A stretch of 35,132 nucleotides of DNA, from NCBI GenBank assembly GCA_017628755.1, contig JAGBYM010000080.1, positions 1-35,132 of the forward strand. The letters are read 5' to 3'. Of the stretch, positions 17,576-25,720 are shown piece by piece (positions within the stretch are counted from its first letter, which is position 1; every line of letters starts with the position of its first letter). This stretch comes from Clostridia bacterium. GTDB lineage: Bacteria > Bacillota > Clostridia > Oscillospirales > CAG-272. The translations under genes and the position numbers were made by a program. The notes under the pieces were generated by a model. The model made no database searches. It was given only the letters and a program-made list of their open reading frames with translations, and was not told the DNA's origin.

Positions 17576-18375
17576 GTGGTAACGGCGATATTCATGCCGG
17601 ACACCGTCAGCGCATGAAAGAACGCTTTTTAGCCAACGGACTGGAAGGTTTCAGCCAGCATGAGGCTATTGAGCTTATGCTGTATTATGCTATTCCGAGA
17701 CGCGATGTCAATGAACTTTCGCATAGATTGATCGAAAGATTCGGTTCTTACAATGCCGTTTTTGACGCTGATTACGAAGATCTCCTTTCGGTCGAAGGCA
17801 TCGGCGAAAATGCCGCCATTCTGTTTAAACTGATGGCGGCAAGCTGGCGCAAATATGCCTTGAACGATGGGGAGAAACCTTTTCTTTACGATAGTCCGCA
17901 GAAGATCGGAAATTATGCTGCAAGGCTTTTTATAGGTGCTTCAGTAGAAAAGCTGTACGTTATGCTTTTTGACAACAAAATGATGTTGCTGGATACAGTG
18001 AAGATTGCAGAAGGTGCAGTCAATTCGGTAAGTGCTCCACCAAGGGTATTTGTTGAAAAGGCTTTCAAGAAGAACGCTGCCTCGATAGTCTTGATACATA
18101 ATCATCCAAGCGGTTTACCAAATGCTTCGGACGATGATATTTGCTTTACTCACAATCTTAAATCCGTTTTAAAGGGTGTGGGTATTGATCTGATAGACCA
18201 TGTGATTGTAAGCGGTAAATATTATAAACCTATTTTTGGCGGCCTGCTCGGAGAAAGCCACTTTGCTTCGCGGGCAAATTTTGCTTATGATCCCAATCTG
18301 GATTCAAACGATATCAGAGAAGCAGATTTGGCAGTTGCCGCTGATGTTCCGTATAAAGGCGACAAAGATTCATGA
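17572..18375 (+). CDS. radC: RadC-family JAB-domain protein
   Basis: A 267-residue protein with an N-terminal UPF0758/HhH-like part (about 1-95, including the VEGIGENAA helix-hairpin-helix) and a C-terminal MPN/JAB domain. The metal-binding motif [14 protein letters not shown] gives His 166, His 168, Ser 176 and Asp 179, all conserved. The family is historically named for DNA repair, but its biochemical role is unsettled. The last 40 residues, beyond the JAB domain, are extra and look unstructured. ATGA overlaps join it to guaB and to the next gene, so the three are one translational unit. Confidence 0.92.
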   Translation: MSGNGDIHAGHRQRMKERFLANGLEGFSQHEAIELMLYYAIPRRDVNELSHRLIERFGSYNAVFDADYEDLLSVEGIGENAAILFKLMAASWRKYALNDGEKPFLYDSPQKIGNYAARLFIGASVEKLYVMLFDNKMMLLDTVKIAEGAVNSVSAPPRVFVEKAFKKNAASIVLIHNHPSGLPNASDDDICFTHNLKSVLKGVGIDLIDHVIVSGKYYKPIFGGLLGESHFASRANFAYDPNLDSNDIREADLAVAADVPYKGDKDS

Positions 18376-18965
18376 TAATTTTATATTGTTATGACATTGA
18401 AAAGAGAATAGAGGTCCATAATTATTTTCGTGATCTCGGTTTGACAATCGAAGCTTCCGCACCCAGAGAATTCCGCCTGCGCGGTTTTGCTGCCGATGCG
18501 GAAGCTTTGCTTATTGTAGGTGATACACCGCCCGGATATATAGCCACGCTAAATTTACAGTTGCCTATATTTAACGTAGGCAGATATCAGCTTGGCGATG
18601 CGTTTCATTTCAGAGAATATACAGATCCACGTCTGGCGCAGATGCTTTCAGCATTCTCTTCGGATGAGCCATTCTTTTCCTATAATGATATTTTGTTCGG
18701 CAAGACAGGAAGGGTGCTCTTTCTCGGGTACGATATGAAGCTTAACAGCGTTCAGAGATCAATTCTTCATTTTCTTGTCAAAAATAAAGACAGAAGCGTA
18801 CCGTCCGATGAGCTGATTGAAGTATGCTTTGGTGATACACATAAAAGCCATATCGTGCTTTCCAAAGAAATATCACGCATAAATGCAAAGGCTTTTAACA
18901 TTGGCGGAAGAAGAATGATATGCTCTCCAGCAAGAGGATATTACAGAATTAAAAAATACATATAA
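18372..18965 (+). CDS. Winged-helix DNA-binding protein with a receiver-like N terminus
   Basis: A 197-residue protein. The N-terminal 115 residues look like a degenerate receiver: alternating strands and helices, but no DD pair, no phosphoacceptor Asp in a D-x-x-P context and no VKP Lys. The C-terminal part (about 120-197) resembles an OmpR-type winged helix: KLNSVQRSILHFLVKNKDRSVPSDELIEVCFG, then a recognition-helix region and a hairpin ending ARGYYRI. It probably binds DNA without phosphorylation control. It overlaps radC by four bases and is followed by a strong bidirectional terminator. Its targets are unknown. Confidence 0.7.
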   Translation: MIILYCYDIEKRIEVHNYFRDLGLTIEASAPREFRLRGFAADAEALLIVGDTPPGYIATLNLQLPIFNVGRYQLGDAFHFREYTDPRLAQMLSAFSSDEPFFSYNDILFGKTGRVLFLGYDMKLNSVQRSILHFLVKNKDRSVPSDELIEVCFGDTHKSHIVLSKEISRINAKAFNIGGRRMICSPARGYYRIKKYI

Positions 18966-18967
18966 CA

Positions 18968-18995
18968 AAAAAGCTATCCGTACGGATAGCTTTTT
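18968..18995. terminator. Bidirectional terminator between convergent operons
   Basis: AAAAAGCTATCC (18968-18979) pairs with GGATAGCTTTTT (18984-18995). A and T runs on both flanks make it work for the guaB operon and for the trmO operon. Confidence 0.92.
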
Positions 18996-18996
18996 G

Positions 18997-19683
18997 TTAT
19001 ATGATATCGGTTACCGTAATAGTTCCTTCTCCGGCTTTGAAAGAAACTTCATAATCAGCATACTTGAACGTGTATATCCTTTCGGGATCATCCTGATATC
19101 CGGGACGCGGATCTTCTGCGAGAATTGCAGTAATCTCGTTTTGGAGTACTTCATCAATTTTTTCATTTATTGTATCCGAAAACACGACTTCAACTTTCGG
19201 AGCTTCGCTTGTCAGCGCAAAACCGCTCAGAGCCTCGGGATGCGAATCGGTGTAGGCAAGATATGGCTTGATATCGTATATAGGCGTTCCGTCCAGAAGA
19301 TCGGCACCAGAAACAGTAAGCACGGGGCCCTTTGGGGTATCAAGCTCGATGGATACGAGCTTGACCGATGAAAGTCCGATCGGATTTGGTCTGTATGGAG
19401 ATCGCGTAGCAAAAACGCCCATTCGCATATTTCCTCCTAGACGAGGGGGACGTACTGTCGGTGACCACTCGGATCTGACGGCTTTGGAGAATTGCCAGAG
19501 AAGCCACAGATGCGAATAACCTTCAAGACCGCGGAAGGCATCAGGGTTGCGATATTCGGGAGCAAATATTATTTTGGCTTCAACAGTATCAACAAGTCCG
19601 CTCTGGCGCGGGATGCCGAATTTTTCCTTGTATCCGCAATGAATGTGTGCGATCGGTTTGATCAGCATTTCTCCGTTGTTCAT
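18997..19683 (-). CDS. trmO: TrmO-like tRNA (t6A37) methyltransferase (TsaA/YaeB family)
   Basis: A 228-residue TsaA-family protein expected to methylate N6-threonylcarbamoyladenosine at position 37 of certain tRNAs using SAM. Family motifs seen are GLEGYSHLWLLWQF, GVFATRSPYRPNPIGLSSVKL and DLLDGTPIYDIKPYLAYTD. The length fits TrmO with its C-terminal extension. The ATG overlaps the radA stop by four bases, with GGAGG seven bases upstream inside radA, so it is the third gene of a yfcE-radA-trmO operon. Its stop codon lies at the terminator edge. Confidence 0.9.
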   Translation of the reverse strand: MNNGEMLIKPIAHIHCGYKEKFGIPRQSGLVDTVEAKIIFAPEYRNPDAFRGLEGYSHLWLLWQFSKAVRSEWSPTVRPPRLGGNMRMGVFATRSPYRPNPIGLSSVKLVSIELDTPKGPVLTVSGADLLDGTPIYDIKPYLAYTDSHPEALSGFALTSEAPKVEVVFSDTINEKIDEVLQNEITAILAEDPRPGYQDDPERIYTFKYADYEVSFKAGEGTITVTDII

Positions 19684-21080
19684 ACGTTGCCCTCCGAGGA
19701 TTCGCCGTTCGCAAGCAACGAGAGCATCTCATATACGCTCTTTATCGGTATGAGGCGCACAGATGTGTCTATAGGACGTTTTTCTATATTACGGTAGGGA
19801 AGAATGATTCGCTTGAATCCAAGCCTCTCAGCCTCTTTTACGCGGCTCTCAAGGTTTGATACCGCACGGCATTCACCTGCAAGACCGATCTCGCCTATTG
19901 CAAGAAGATCCTCGGGGACGATCTTATCGGTTATGGAGGACATCAATGCAAGCGCCGCGGCTGCGTCGGAAGCGGGTTCGTCAAGTCTCATTCCGCCGAT
20001 AACGTTAATATACACGTCATTTGCGGAAAACTTTAAACCGAGACGTTTTTCGAGAACGGCAAGAATTAGATAGATACGGCTGTAATCCATGCCGTTTACC
20101 GTTCTTCTTGGCGAAGGGAATGAGGTGGTTGTGACAAGTGCCTGGACTTCAGCGATCAAAGGTCTCGTGCCTTCGATAGTACAGAGTGCGCAGTTTCCGG
20201 AAACCTTTTTGGGTCGACCGGCAAGCAGAACTTCTGATGGATTGGGAACCTCGCAAAGTCCCTTGTCCGTCATCTCAAAAACTCCGATCTCGTTGGTGGA
20301 GCCGAAACGGTTTTTGACAGAGCGAATGATTCTGTACGCCTGCTGATGCTCGCCTTCGAAGCAAAGAACTGCATCAACCATATGCTCAAGTAGCTTAGGA
20401 CCCGCAATAGATCCTTCCTTGTTAACGTGACCGACGAGAATAACGGAGATGCCATCGTTCTTAGCCTTCGAAATGAAAGAAAGAGCACTTTCACGTACCT
20501 GCGTCACGCTTCCGGGGGAAGATGCCGACTGAGGCGAGAACATAGTCTGTATCGAGTCCACTATCAGTACGTCGGGCTTGACTCTGTCGGTCTCTTTAAG
20601 TATCTTATCAATGTTTGTTTCCGTGAGTACAAGAAGTTCACGTCCCTTGACTCCGAGACGAGCCGCGCGGAGCTTGAGCTGACCGCTCGATTCCTCTCCC
20701 GAGATATAAAGAACTTTTCTTGTCTCGCCTAGAATCCCACTGATCTGCAAAAGCAAAGTGGACTTACCGATTCCTGGTTCACCTGTGAGCAGAACGACCG
20801 ATCCTTTAACCAGACCTCCGCCGAGTACTCGGTCGAGCTCGCCGAGTCCTGTAAGCGAACGGATGCAGCAGTCAGCTTCAAGCTGATCGAGGGGTGTCGC
20901 GCGGCTGTCCGAGCCGATACTGTAACCGTGTTTAGCTTCTGCAATCTTAGATTGAGGAGAAGTATCTATAACGTCCTCAACAAACGAGTTCCATGCGCCG
21001 CATTTGGGGCATTTACCCATCCACTTGGGGCTTTCATATTCGCAAGTAGAGCAAATATAAACCGTCTTTAAACCTTTCAT
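19680..21080 (-). CDS. radA: DNA repair protein RadA
   Basis: A 466-residue RecA-related DnaB-like ATPase that promotes branch migration in homologous recombination. The N-terminal zinc finger has Cys 10, 13, 24 and 27. Walker A GEPGIGKST is at 100-108, Walker B is VLIVDS, the RadA signature KNRFG is near residue 260, and a Lon protease-like domain fills the C-terminal third (DVYINVIGGMRLDEPASDAAAAL). Length is typical. It lies ten bases after the phosphodiesterase gene. Confidence 0.97.
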   Translation of the reverse strand: MKGLKTVYICSTCEYESPKWMGKCPKCGAWNSFVEDVIDTSPQSKIAEAKHGYSIGSDSRATPLDQLEADCCIRSLTGLGELDRVLGGGLVKGSVVLLTGEPGIGKSTLLLQISGILGETRKVLYISGEESSGQLKLRAARLGVKGRELLVLTETNIDKILKETDRVKPDVLIVDSIQTMFSPQSASSPGSVTQVRESALSFISKAKNDGISVILVGHVNKEGSIAGPKLLEHMVDAVLCFEGEHQQAYRIIRSVKNRFGSTNEIGVFEMTDKGLCEVPNPSEVLLAGRPKKVSGNCALCTIEGTRPLIAEVQALVTTTSFPSPRRTVNGMDYSRIYLILAVLEKRLGLKFSANDVYINVIGGMRLDEPASDAAAALALMSSITDKIVPEDLLAIGEIGLAGECRAVSNLESRVKEAERLGFKRIILPYRNIEKRPIDTSVRLIPIKSVYEMLSLLANGESSEGNV

Positions 21081-21090
21081 GTTCCGTTCC

Positions 21091-21642
21091 TTATAAACTG
21101 TGTTCAGAAATGATATTTCCGTTAAGATTCTTCAGATCAAATCTACCGTTTTCGAAAATCATATAAGAGTTAGCACTTCCGTTCTTCGGTATCGAAACCG
21201 AACCGGGATTGACCACCCAAACTCCGCCAACTGACTCAAAGCATGGAATGTGTGTATGACCGTGAAGCAGGATGTCGCCATCTTTAAGTTTCGGAAGATT
21301 CTGCGCATTGAAATGATGACCGTGCGTAGCAAATATTACATTCTTGACAAGTGAAGCATCTGATATTATCGCATATTCGGCAAGTACGGGAAAGTCAAGA
21401 ACCATGTCGTCAACCTCGCCGTCGCAGTTTCCGCGAACGCAGATTATGCGGTCAGAAAGTCCGTTCAGCATAGCAATTACCGATTTGGGCGCGTAATCTC
21501 GAGGCAGATCGTTTCTTGGACCGTGATAAAGAATATCTCCGAGCAAAAGCAGTCTGTCGGCTTTTTCGTGTTCAAATGCTTCAATAAGCTTTTTGCAGTA
21601 AAAGGCAGATCCGTGGATATCGGATGCAATAAGCCATTTCAT
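21091..21642 (-). CDS. YfcE/MJ0936-type metallophosphoesterase
   Basis: A 183-residue calcineurin-like phosphoesterase. The metal ligands appear in order: SDIHG (Asp 8, His 10), GDILYHG, GNCDGE, a His in ATHGHH and GHTH. Length and motif order match YfcE-like enzymes, which hydrolyse phosphodiesters in vitro. The physiological substrate is unknown. AAGGTG precedes the start by about nine bases. It is the first gene of the operon with radA and trmO. Confidence 0.9.
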   Translation of the reverse strand: MKWLIASDIHGSAFYCKKLIEAFEHEKADRLLLLGDILYHGPRNDLPRDYAPKSVIAMLNGLSDRIICVRGNCDGEVDDMVLDFPVLAEYAIISDASLVKNVIFATHGHHFNAQNLPKLKDGDILLHGHTHIPCFESVGGVWVVNPGSVSIPKNGSANSYMIFENGRFDLKNLNGNIISEHSL

Positions 21643-21676
21643 AAATAATCACCTTCTGTAAATATACTTCCTAAAT

Positions 21677-21705
21677 ATTATACAATATTTTTTGCCTTTT
21701 TGCAA
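21677..21705 (-). promoter_or_regulatory. Promoter of the yfcE-radA-trmO operon
   Basis: On the minus strand TTGCAA (21700-21705) and TATAAT (21677-21682) with 17-base spacing, starting four bases after the cwlD stop. Confidence 0.75.
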
Positions 21706-21708
21706 GGT

Positions 21709-22449
21709 TTAAGCTTTACTTTCTTCAAGAAAAGATGTCAGAGAAGAGAAAATCACGAAAGTCAGCTTTTGTCTGTATTCTTCTGTTGAGAGTAATTCAC
21801 ATTCCTCGGGATTGGATAAAAATCCGCATTCCACAAGAATTGCCGGATAAGTCGCGCGGTCAAGTAGATATATATTTTTTCCCGACTTGGTTTCTCTGTT
21901 GTTTTGTGGCTGCAGAAGTGATATTACGTCGTGTCGCAAAGCTTCAGCTGTTTGGCAGCTTATGGGTGTATGATCGGAATAATAAACCGTAAGTCCCGAA
22001 TATTTTTGCTGCGGAAAGGCATTCATGTGAATTCCGACAAATAGATCAGGTATGGCAGAGTTTGCGATTTCAAGCCTTGCTGCAAGATCAAGAACCTTTT
22101 TTCTGCCGTTATAATTTACGTTTCTGTCATATAGCATAATATCTTCTGTGCGTGTGGGAATGACCTCATATCCTGCAAAGCAGAATAATTCGCACAGATC
22201 ATCGGAGATGAGAAGGTTTAGCTCTTTTTCGAGAACACCGTTTATTCCAACAGCGCCGCCATCCTCACCGCCGTGTCCTGGGTCGACTACTATGATCCTT
22301 TTTGGCTCAACCGCGACAGACGTACTTCGTGATAAGTTAGTTTCAACCGTCAATTTTGATGTGATTGTACAGTAACATATAAACAATAGAGCAAAAACTG
22401 CAATGAACGAAAAGTTGTTAATAAGTAATTTTGTATCTTCTGTTTTCAT
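21709..22449 (-). CDS. cwlD: N-acetylmuramoyl-L-alanine amidase, CwlD-like
   Basis: A 246-residue Amidase_3 zinc enzyme that cleaves the bond between MurNAc and the stem peptide. In spore formers CwlD starts muramic-lactam formation in the spore cortex. A single N-terminal hydrophobic segment (about 8-30) acts as signal or anchor. The zinc ligands are in VVDPGHGGEDGGA (His and Glu) and in GIHMNA; the catalytic Glu is in LVECGFLSNPEE. Size and layout fit CwlD better than larger vegetative amidases. GGAGG lies seven bases before the ATG at 22449; the adjacent ATG at 22452 is too close. No convincing vegetative promoter precedes it, consistent with a sporulation sigma factor (inference). Confidence 0.87.
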   Translation of the reverse strand: MKTEDTKLLINNFSFIAVFALLFICYCTITSKLTVETNLSRSTSVAVEPKRIIVVDPGHGGEDGGAVGINGVLEKELNLLISDDLCELFCFAGYEVIPTRTEDIMLYDRNVNYNGRKKVLDLAARLEIANSAIPDLFVGIHMNAFPQQKYSGLTVYYSDHTPISCQTAEALRHDVISLLQPQNNRETKSGKNIYLLDRATYPAILVECGFLSNPEECELLSTEEYRQKLTFVIFSSLTSFLEESKA

Positions 22450-22502
22450 CATTATCCCTCCTACATAATAATTATTTGATTTGAGAAGAGAATATGACAA
22501 AT

Positions 22503-22536
22503 AAAAAACATCAAGGTTGTCTCCTTGATGTTTTTT
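22503..22536. terminator. Terminator after acpP
   Basis: A perfect 14-bp inverted repeat, AAAAAACATCAAGG (22503-22516) with CCTTGATGTTTTTT (22523-22536), around a 6-base loop. It ends the acpP transcript on the minus strand and isolates cwlD. Confidence 0.93.
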
Positions 22537-22548
22537 ATACGAAGATGA

Positions 22549-22776
22549 TTATTTCTCGAGAGTATTGAGATACTCAACGACGTCTCCAACGGTTACGAAC
22601 TTATGCATTTCGTCTTCCTGAATCTCGATTCCGAAGGTCTCCTCACAACGAAGGATGAGCTCGGCAAGTTCAATGGAATTGATTGCAAGATCACCGGAAA
22701 GCTCAGCGTCGAGAGTGATCTTATCCTCTTCAACCTGGAACTCTTCGATAAGAAGTTCTTTGAACTGTTCAAACAT
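22549..22776 (-). CDS. acpP: Acyl carrier protein
   Basis: A 75-residue acidic four-helix carrier protein. The phosphopantetheine attachment site is Ser 34 in LAINSIELAEL. The usual DSL triplet is NSI here, so the Asp before the Ser is replaced by Asn. The rest, including EETFGIEIQEDEMHKFVTVGDVVEYL, is typical. It is monocistronic with a consensus promoter and a strong terminator, and no fatty-acid synthesis gene is adjacent. It could be the main fatty-acid ACP or a dedicated carrier, which sequence alone cannot decide. Confidence 0.92.
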   Translation of the reverse strand: MFEQFKELLIEEFQVEEDKITLDAELSGDLAINSIELAELILRCEETFGIEIQEDEMHKFVTVGDVVEYLNTLEK

Positions 22777-22835
22777 AATAGATTTGCCTCCAAATAAGTA
22801 TACGGGTATTTTCTATCGACATAAAAGCCACGCAT

Positions 22836-22864
22836 ATTATACAATATTTGCCCGGATTTGTCAA
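22836..22864 (-). promoter_or_regulatory. Promoter of acpP
   Basis: On the minus strand TTGACA (22859-22864) and TATAAT (22836-22841) with 17-base spacing, a perfect consensus. I see no FapR-like operator. Confidence 0.85.
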
Positions 22865-22921
22865 TACAAAATTTGTAAATAATATTCGCTAAATGTCATA
22901 TTACAACAAAATTTGAGAATA

Positions 22922-24259
22922 TCAGCGGTATTTATAGCGTTTATTGTTTGCGGTGCCCCTGATAATAGCTTTTACCGTTATATATACTACTGTAAAAACA
23001 ACTGCAAATATCACGGAGGCGATAAAAACTCTGCTGTGAGATATTTCTTTGATCTTGGTAAGCGCATACAGAACTTCGCTTTGCGCAATCGACGTTTTTG
23101 TTACAAGCTCTACCGTTGCAAGCTCCTCTCCGTTATAATAAGCGGTGATCAATCCGACGTGCGCGCCCTCAGCTATGGGAGCTTGAAGCTCTTCTGAATT
23201 CAAAGAATGGCTGTATGTTATGTCAGTTCCCAAGACTGTTGTTTTGGGCAGATATGCGCTTACGCTTTTCGACGGTACTACGAGAACACTGTCAATATCA
23301 AGAGACATTGTAACCGGCATTTCGCATACGGTCTTCCCAACCGAAATGATCTCAACATAGCCCCAGGCATCATATGCCCAGCCGATAAGGTCGTTAACCA
23401 GTGCATACGACATGATCGTTCCGTCATCGGTAATGCCTGCACCCATGACTATGCAAATATAGGAAAGATTTCCGTTGTCGGCGACAGTTACTGCGCAATA
23501 ACCGCTTTCTGTAGTGCTTCCTGCGGCAAGACCGTGGCAAAGAGAATTGAAATATTTGGCGGTATAGCCTGTTCCTACAAGATAGTTCCTGTTTTCAAAA
23601 ACGAAATTTTTATCGCCGAGTTTCTCTGTTTTATGATCGCTTGCGGTGGTTATCTGCATAAGAAGCGGATTTTCGGACGCGGCAAGGCAAAGCTTGGCAA
23701 TGTCATTAACGGTAGTGTACATCGATTCGTGATGCATACCCGTTGCGTTGGCATAAAAGGTATCATTCATGCCGAGAGTGACTGCTTTGTTATTCATAAG
23801 CGTGATGAAATTAGGCAGATTGCCCGAAACCACATGAGCGAGGATGTTGATCGATCTATGGCAACCTCCGCAGAATGCCAAATACAAAAGATCGCGGATT
23901 GAAAGGTTATGACCTTGCACGATATTGAAGTGCTGACCGACAACTCCATCAATCATTGCCTGCGTAACAACAACGATGTCATCGAGCCTGTCGTATAGCA
24001 TCTCGGTGCAGATAAGTCCGGCCATGATTTTTACTGTAGAAACCGGCTGGATTTTAACGTCTGCGTTTTGGCTTACCAGAATACGGTCGTTCTCAACGTT
24101 ATATAAATAAACCGCGTTTGCATTTTCGAGCGGTATTTCTTCGAACGCTTTTGCCGAAGTGTTTACCGTTCCCGCGGAAATTAAACAAATTATAGAAATT
24201 AAGAGCGCCGCGGTTAGGAGCCAGGCCGACCCGCGGCGTATAAAAGATTTTAGTACCAT
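22922..24259 (-). CDS. Degenerate S11 D,D-carboxypeptidase homologue, probably inactive
   Basis: A 445-residue PBP5-like protein with a signal or anchor segment (about 11-30), a transpeptidase-like domain and a C-terminal transmembrane segment (about 410-430) before a basic tail. The nucleophile motif STVK (Ser 74, Lys 77) is intact. The expected SGN/SAN motif is GGC (131-133), followed by HRS, and the expected KTG is AAG (245-247) within GLAAGSTTESGYC. Loss of two of three catalytic motifs suggests a non-catalytic or altered role. The reading frame is intact and the fold segments are conserved, so it is not a decayed pseudogene. It is the last gene of an ireB-ribF operon, 13 bases after ribF. 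Confidence 0.85.
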   Translation of the reverse strand: MVLKSFIRRGSAWLLTAALLISIICLISAGTVNTSAKAFEEIPLENANAVYLYNVENDRILVSQNADVKIQPVSTVKIMAGLICTEMLYDRLDDIVVVTQAMIDGVVGQHFNIVQGHNLSIRDLLYLAFCGGCHRSINILAHVVSGNLPNFITLMNNKAVTLGMNDTFYANATGMHHESMYTTVNDIAKLCLAASENPLLMQITTASDHKTEKLGDKNFVFENRNYLVGTGYTAKYFNSLCHGLAAGSTTESGYCAVTVADNGNLSYICIVMGAGITDDGTIMSYALVNDLIGWAYDAWGYVEIISVGKTVCEMPVTMSLDIDSVLVVPSKSVSAYLPKTTVLGTDITYSHSLNSEELQAPIAEGAHVGLITAYYNGEELATVELVTKTSIAQSEVLYALTKIKEISHSRVFIASVIFAVVFTVVYITVKAIIRGTANNKRYKYR

Positions 24260-24272
24260 GTTACCACAAAAA

Positions 24273-25199
24273 TCAGTTGTTATTTATAAAATAATTACGC
24301 GCATATTCAGTATCGTGTGCAATTCTTGATTTGAGCTCATCAACAGAATTAAAAGTAAACTCTCCACGTATACGCTCAAGAAATTCAACCTTGATGCAAG
24401 ACGGTGTTGAGTCGATCACCGTGTCGAGAATATGCGTTTCAATGCGAACCCTACCGCTCGAATCAAGTGTTGGAGCAAGACCGATATCGCTGACTGAGTT
24501 AAATACACGACCGTCATCAAGCGTAGTTCGTGTTACATAAACTCCAAACGCGGGAATGGCTCTGATATCTTCGGGAAGCTGATTGAGAGTAGGGAAACCA
24601 AGCTTTCTGCCGTCTTGTCTGCCGGATGATACATTTTGCTGTATAGCGTAAGGTCTGCCGAGCATCATGCGGGCGAGTTTGACATCGCCTTCCTTGATTG
24701 CAGCCCTGATTCTGCTGGAGCTTACCGGCTGTTCTCCGAAATAGATCGGATCGAGAGTTATAACGCGGTCCTTGAAGTAATCACGAAGGAGAAGGGGAGT
24801 ACCGGCGCGGTTTTTACCGAAAGCAAAGTTGAATCCGCATACGACGCCAATTGCTCCGCATTCTTTAATAAGTATTTCAGTGATGAAATCGCGTGCATCA
24901 AGACCGCGCAGTTCTGAGAATCCGGCAACAAAAAGCGAGCATATTCCTCTTGCGGCGAAGAGCGCTTTTCGTTCTTCACTGTCGCCGAGAATTTTAATGT
25001 TGCTCCCCGGAGCAAAACATGCGGGCGGAATATCAAAGCAGAAAACCGCAGGTTCGGCACCAAGCTCGTCCGCAAGTGAAACAGCGGCATCGATTACTGC
25101 ACGGTGTCCGATATGAAAACCGTCAAAACTGCCGAGAGCAAGAACTCTTCCCGATATTTTCTCCGAGTTGGATTTAGCTGAAAGAGAATAATGAGTCAT
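24273..25199 (-). CDS. ribF: Bifunctional riboflavin kinase / FAD synthetase
   Basis: A 308-residue enzyme making FMN from riboflavin and FAD from FMN. The N-terminal nucleotidyltransferase domain has GSFDGFHIGH (the HxGH motif), CGFNFAFGKNRAGT and the ISSSR-like VSSSRIR. The C-terminal flavokinase domain has GRKLGFPTLN and an ETHILD segment. Length is normal. It lies six bases after ireB and 13 before the S11 homologue. The ribosome binding site is weak, suggesting coupling to ireB translation. Confidence 0.94.
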   Translation of the reverse strand: MTHYSLSAKSNSEKISGRVLALGSFDGFHIGHRAVIDAAVSLADELGAEPAVFCFDIPPACFAPGSNIKILGDSEERKALFAARGICSLFVAGFSELRGLDARDFITEILIKECGAIGVVCGFNFAFGKNRAGTPLLLRDYFKDRVITLDPIYFGEQPVSSSRIRAAIKEGDVKLARMMLGRPYAIQQNVSSGRQDGRKLGFPTLNQLPEDIRAIPAFGVYVTRTTLDDGRVFNSVSDIGLAPTLDSSGRVRIETHILDTVIDSTPSCIKVEFLERIRGEFTFNSVDELKSRIAHDTEYARNYFINNN

Positions 25200-25205
25200 A
25201 GAAAC

Positions 25206-25490
25206 TTACTTCTTTATGATAATATCCGTAAAATAGAATTTTGCAAGCGCGTCAAGAAGCTCGTCGCGATCAAGCTTTGAGATCAGGCCGCGGGCGTTTC
25301 TATGGCTTGTGATATAAGTCGGATCTTCAGAAAGAATATATCCGACGATCTGGCTGATAGGATTGTATCCTTTTTCTTCAAGAGCTTCGTATACCGCAAA
25401 AAGGATCTCGCGGATAGTTGCGTCTCTATCCGACATCGAAGGAAATTTTCTTGTATTGTAATTTGTATCGTGGGCGTTTTTGCTCAGCAT
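25206..25490 (-). CDS. ireB: IreB-family regulatory protein (UPF0297/DUF965)
   Basis: A 94-residue protein matching the IreB family: [46 protein letters not shown] and [13 protein letters not shown]. In Enterococcus IreB is a phosphorylation target of the PASTA kinase IreK and affects cephalosporin resistance. AAGGAGGTAAC four bases before the ATG at 25490 sets the start, so an upstream in-frame ATG is rejected. The N-terminal Thr/Ser residues (for example near THR-rich [10 protein letters not shown]) are candidate phosphosites. The usual neighbours alaS and ruvX are absent; here it leads an operon with ribF and an S11 homologue. Confidence 0.93.
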   Translation of the reverse strand: MLSKNAHDTNYNTRKFPSMSDRDATIREILFAVYEALEEKGYNPISQIVGYILSEDPTYITSHRNARGLISKLDRDELLDALAKFYFTDIIIKK

Positions 25491-25527
25491 TTCAGTTACC
25501 TCCTTAAAGATACAAATATTCATTTAT

Positions 25528-25556
25528 ATTATACTCTAAAATAGAATTAATTTCAA
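25528..25556 (-). promoter_or_regulatory. Promoter of the ireB-ribF operon
   Basis: On the minus strand TTGAAA (25551-25556) and TATAAT (25528-25533) with 17-base spacing. Confidence 0.8.
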
Positions 25557-25657
25557 TAGTTTTTTGCCGAAAAAATAAAATAATCGGTATAAAAATCATA
25601 TAAAATTTAAATAAATGCAAAGAATTGCTTATATGAATAAAAATAAATGAAAATATA

Positions 25658-25686
25658 TTGACAGTTGTAAAAAAATAGGTTATAAT
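25658..25686 (+). promoter_or_regulatory. Promoter of the TerB-ATPase-helicase operon
   Basis: TTGACA (25658-25663) and TATAAT (25681-25686) with 17-base spacing, a perfect vegetative consensus. A second TATAAT follows at 25689-25694. Confidence 0.85.
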
Positions 25687-25720
25687 GATATAATACCTGA
25701 AATGAGAGGAGGACTCGGCT

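Noticed and set aside
22450-22500. A sporulation sigma-E promoter upstream of cwlD (TCATATT with CAAATAAT)
   Set aside because: The spacing is about 12 bases and the -10 match is imperfect, so it is too weak to list although biologically attractive.
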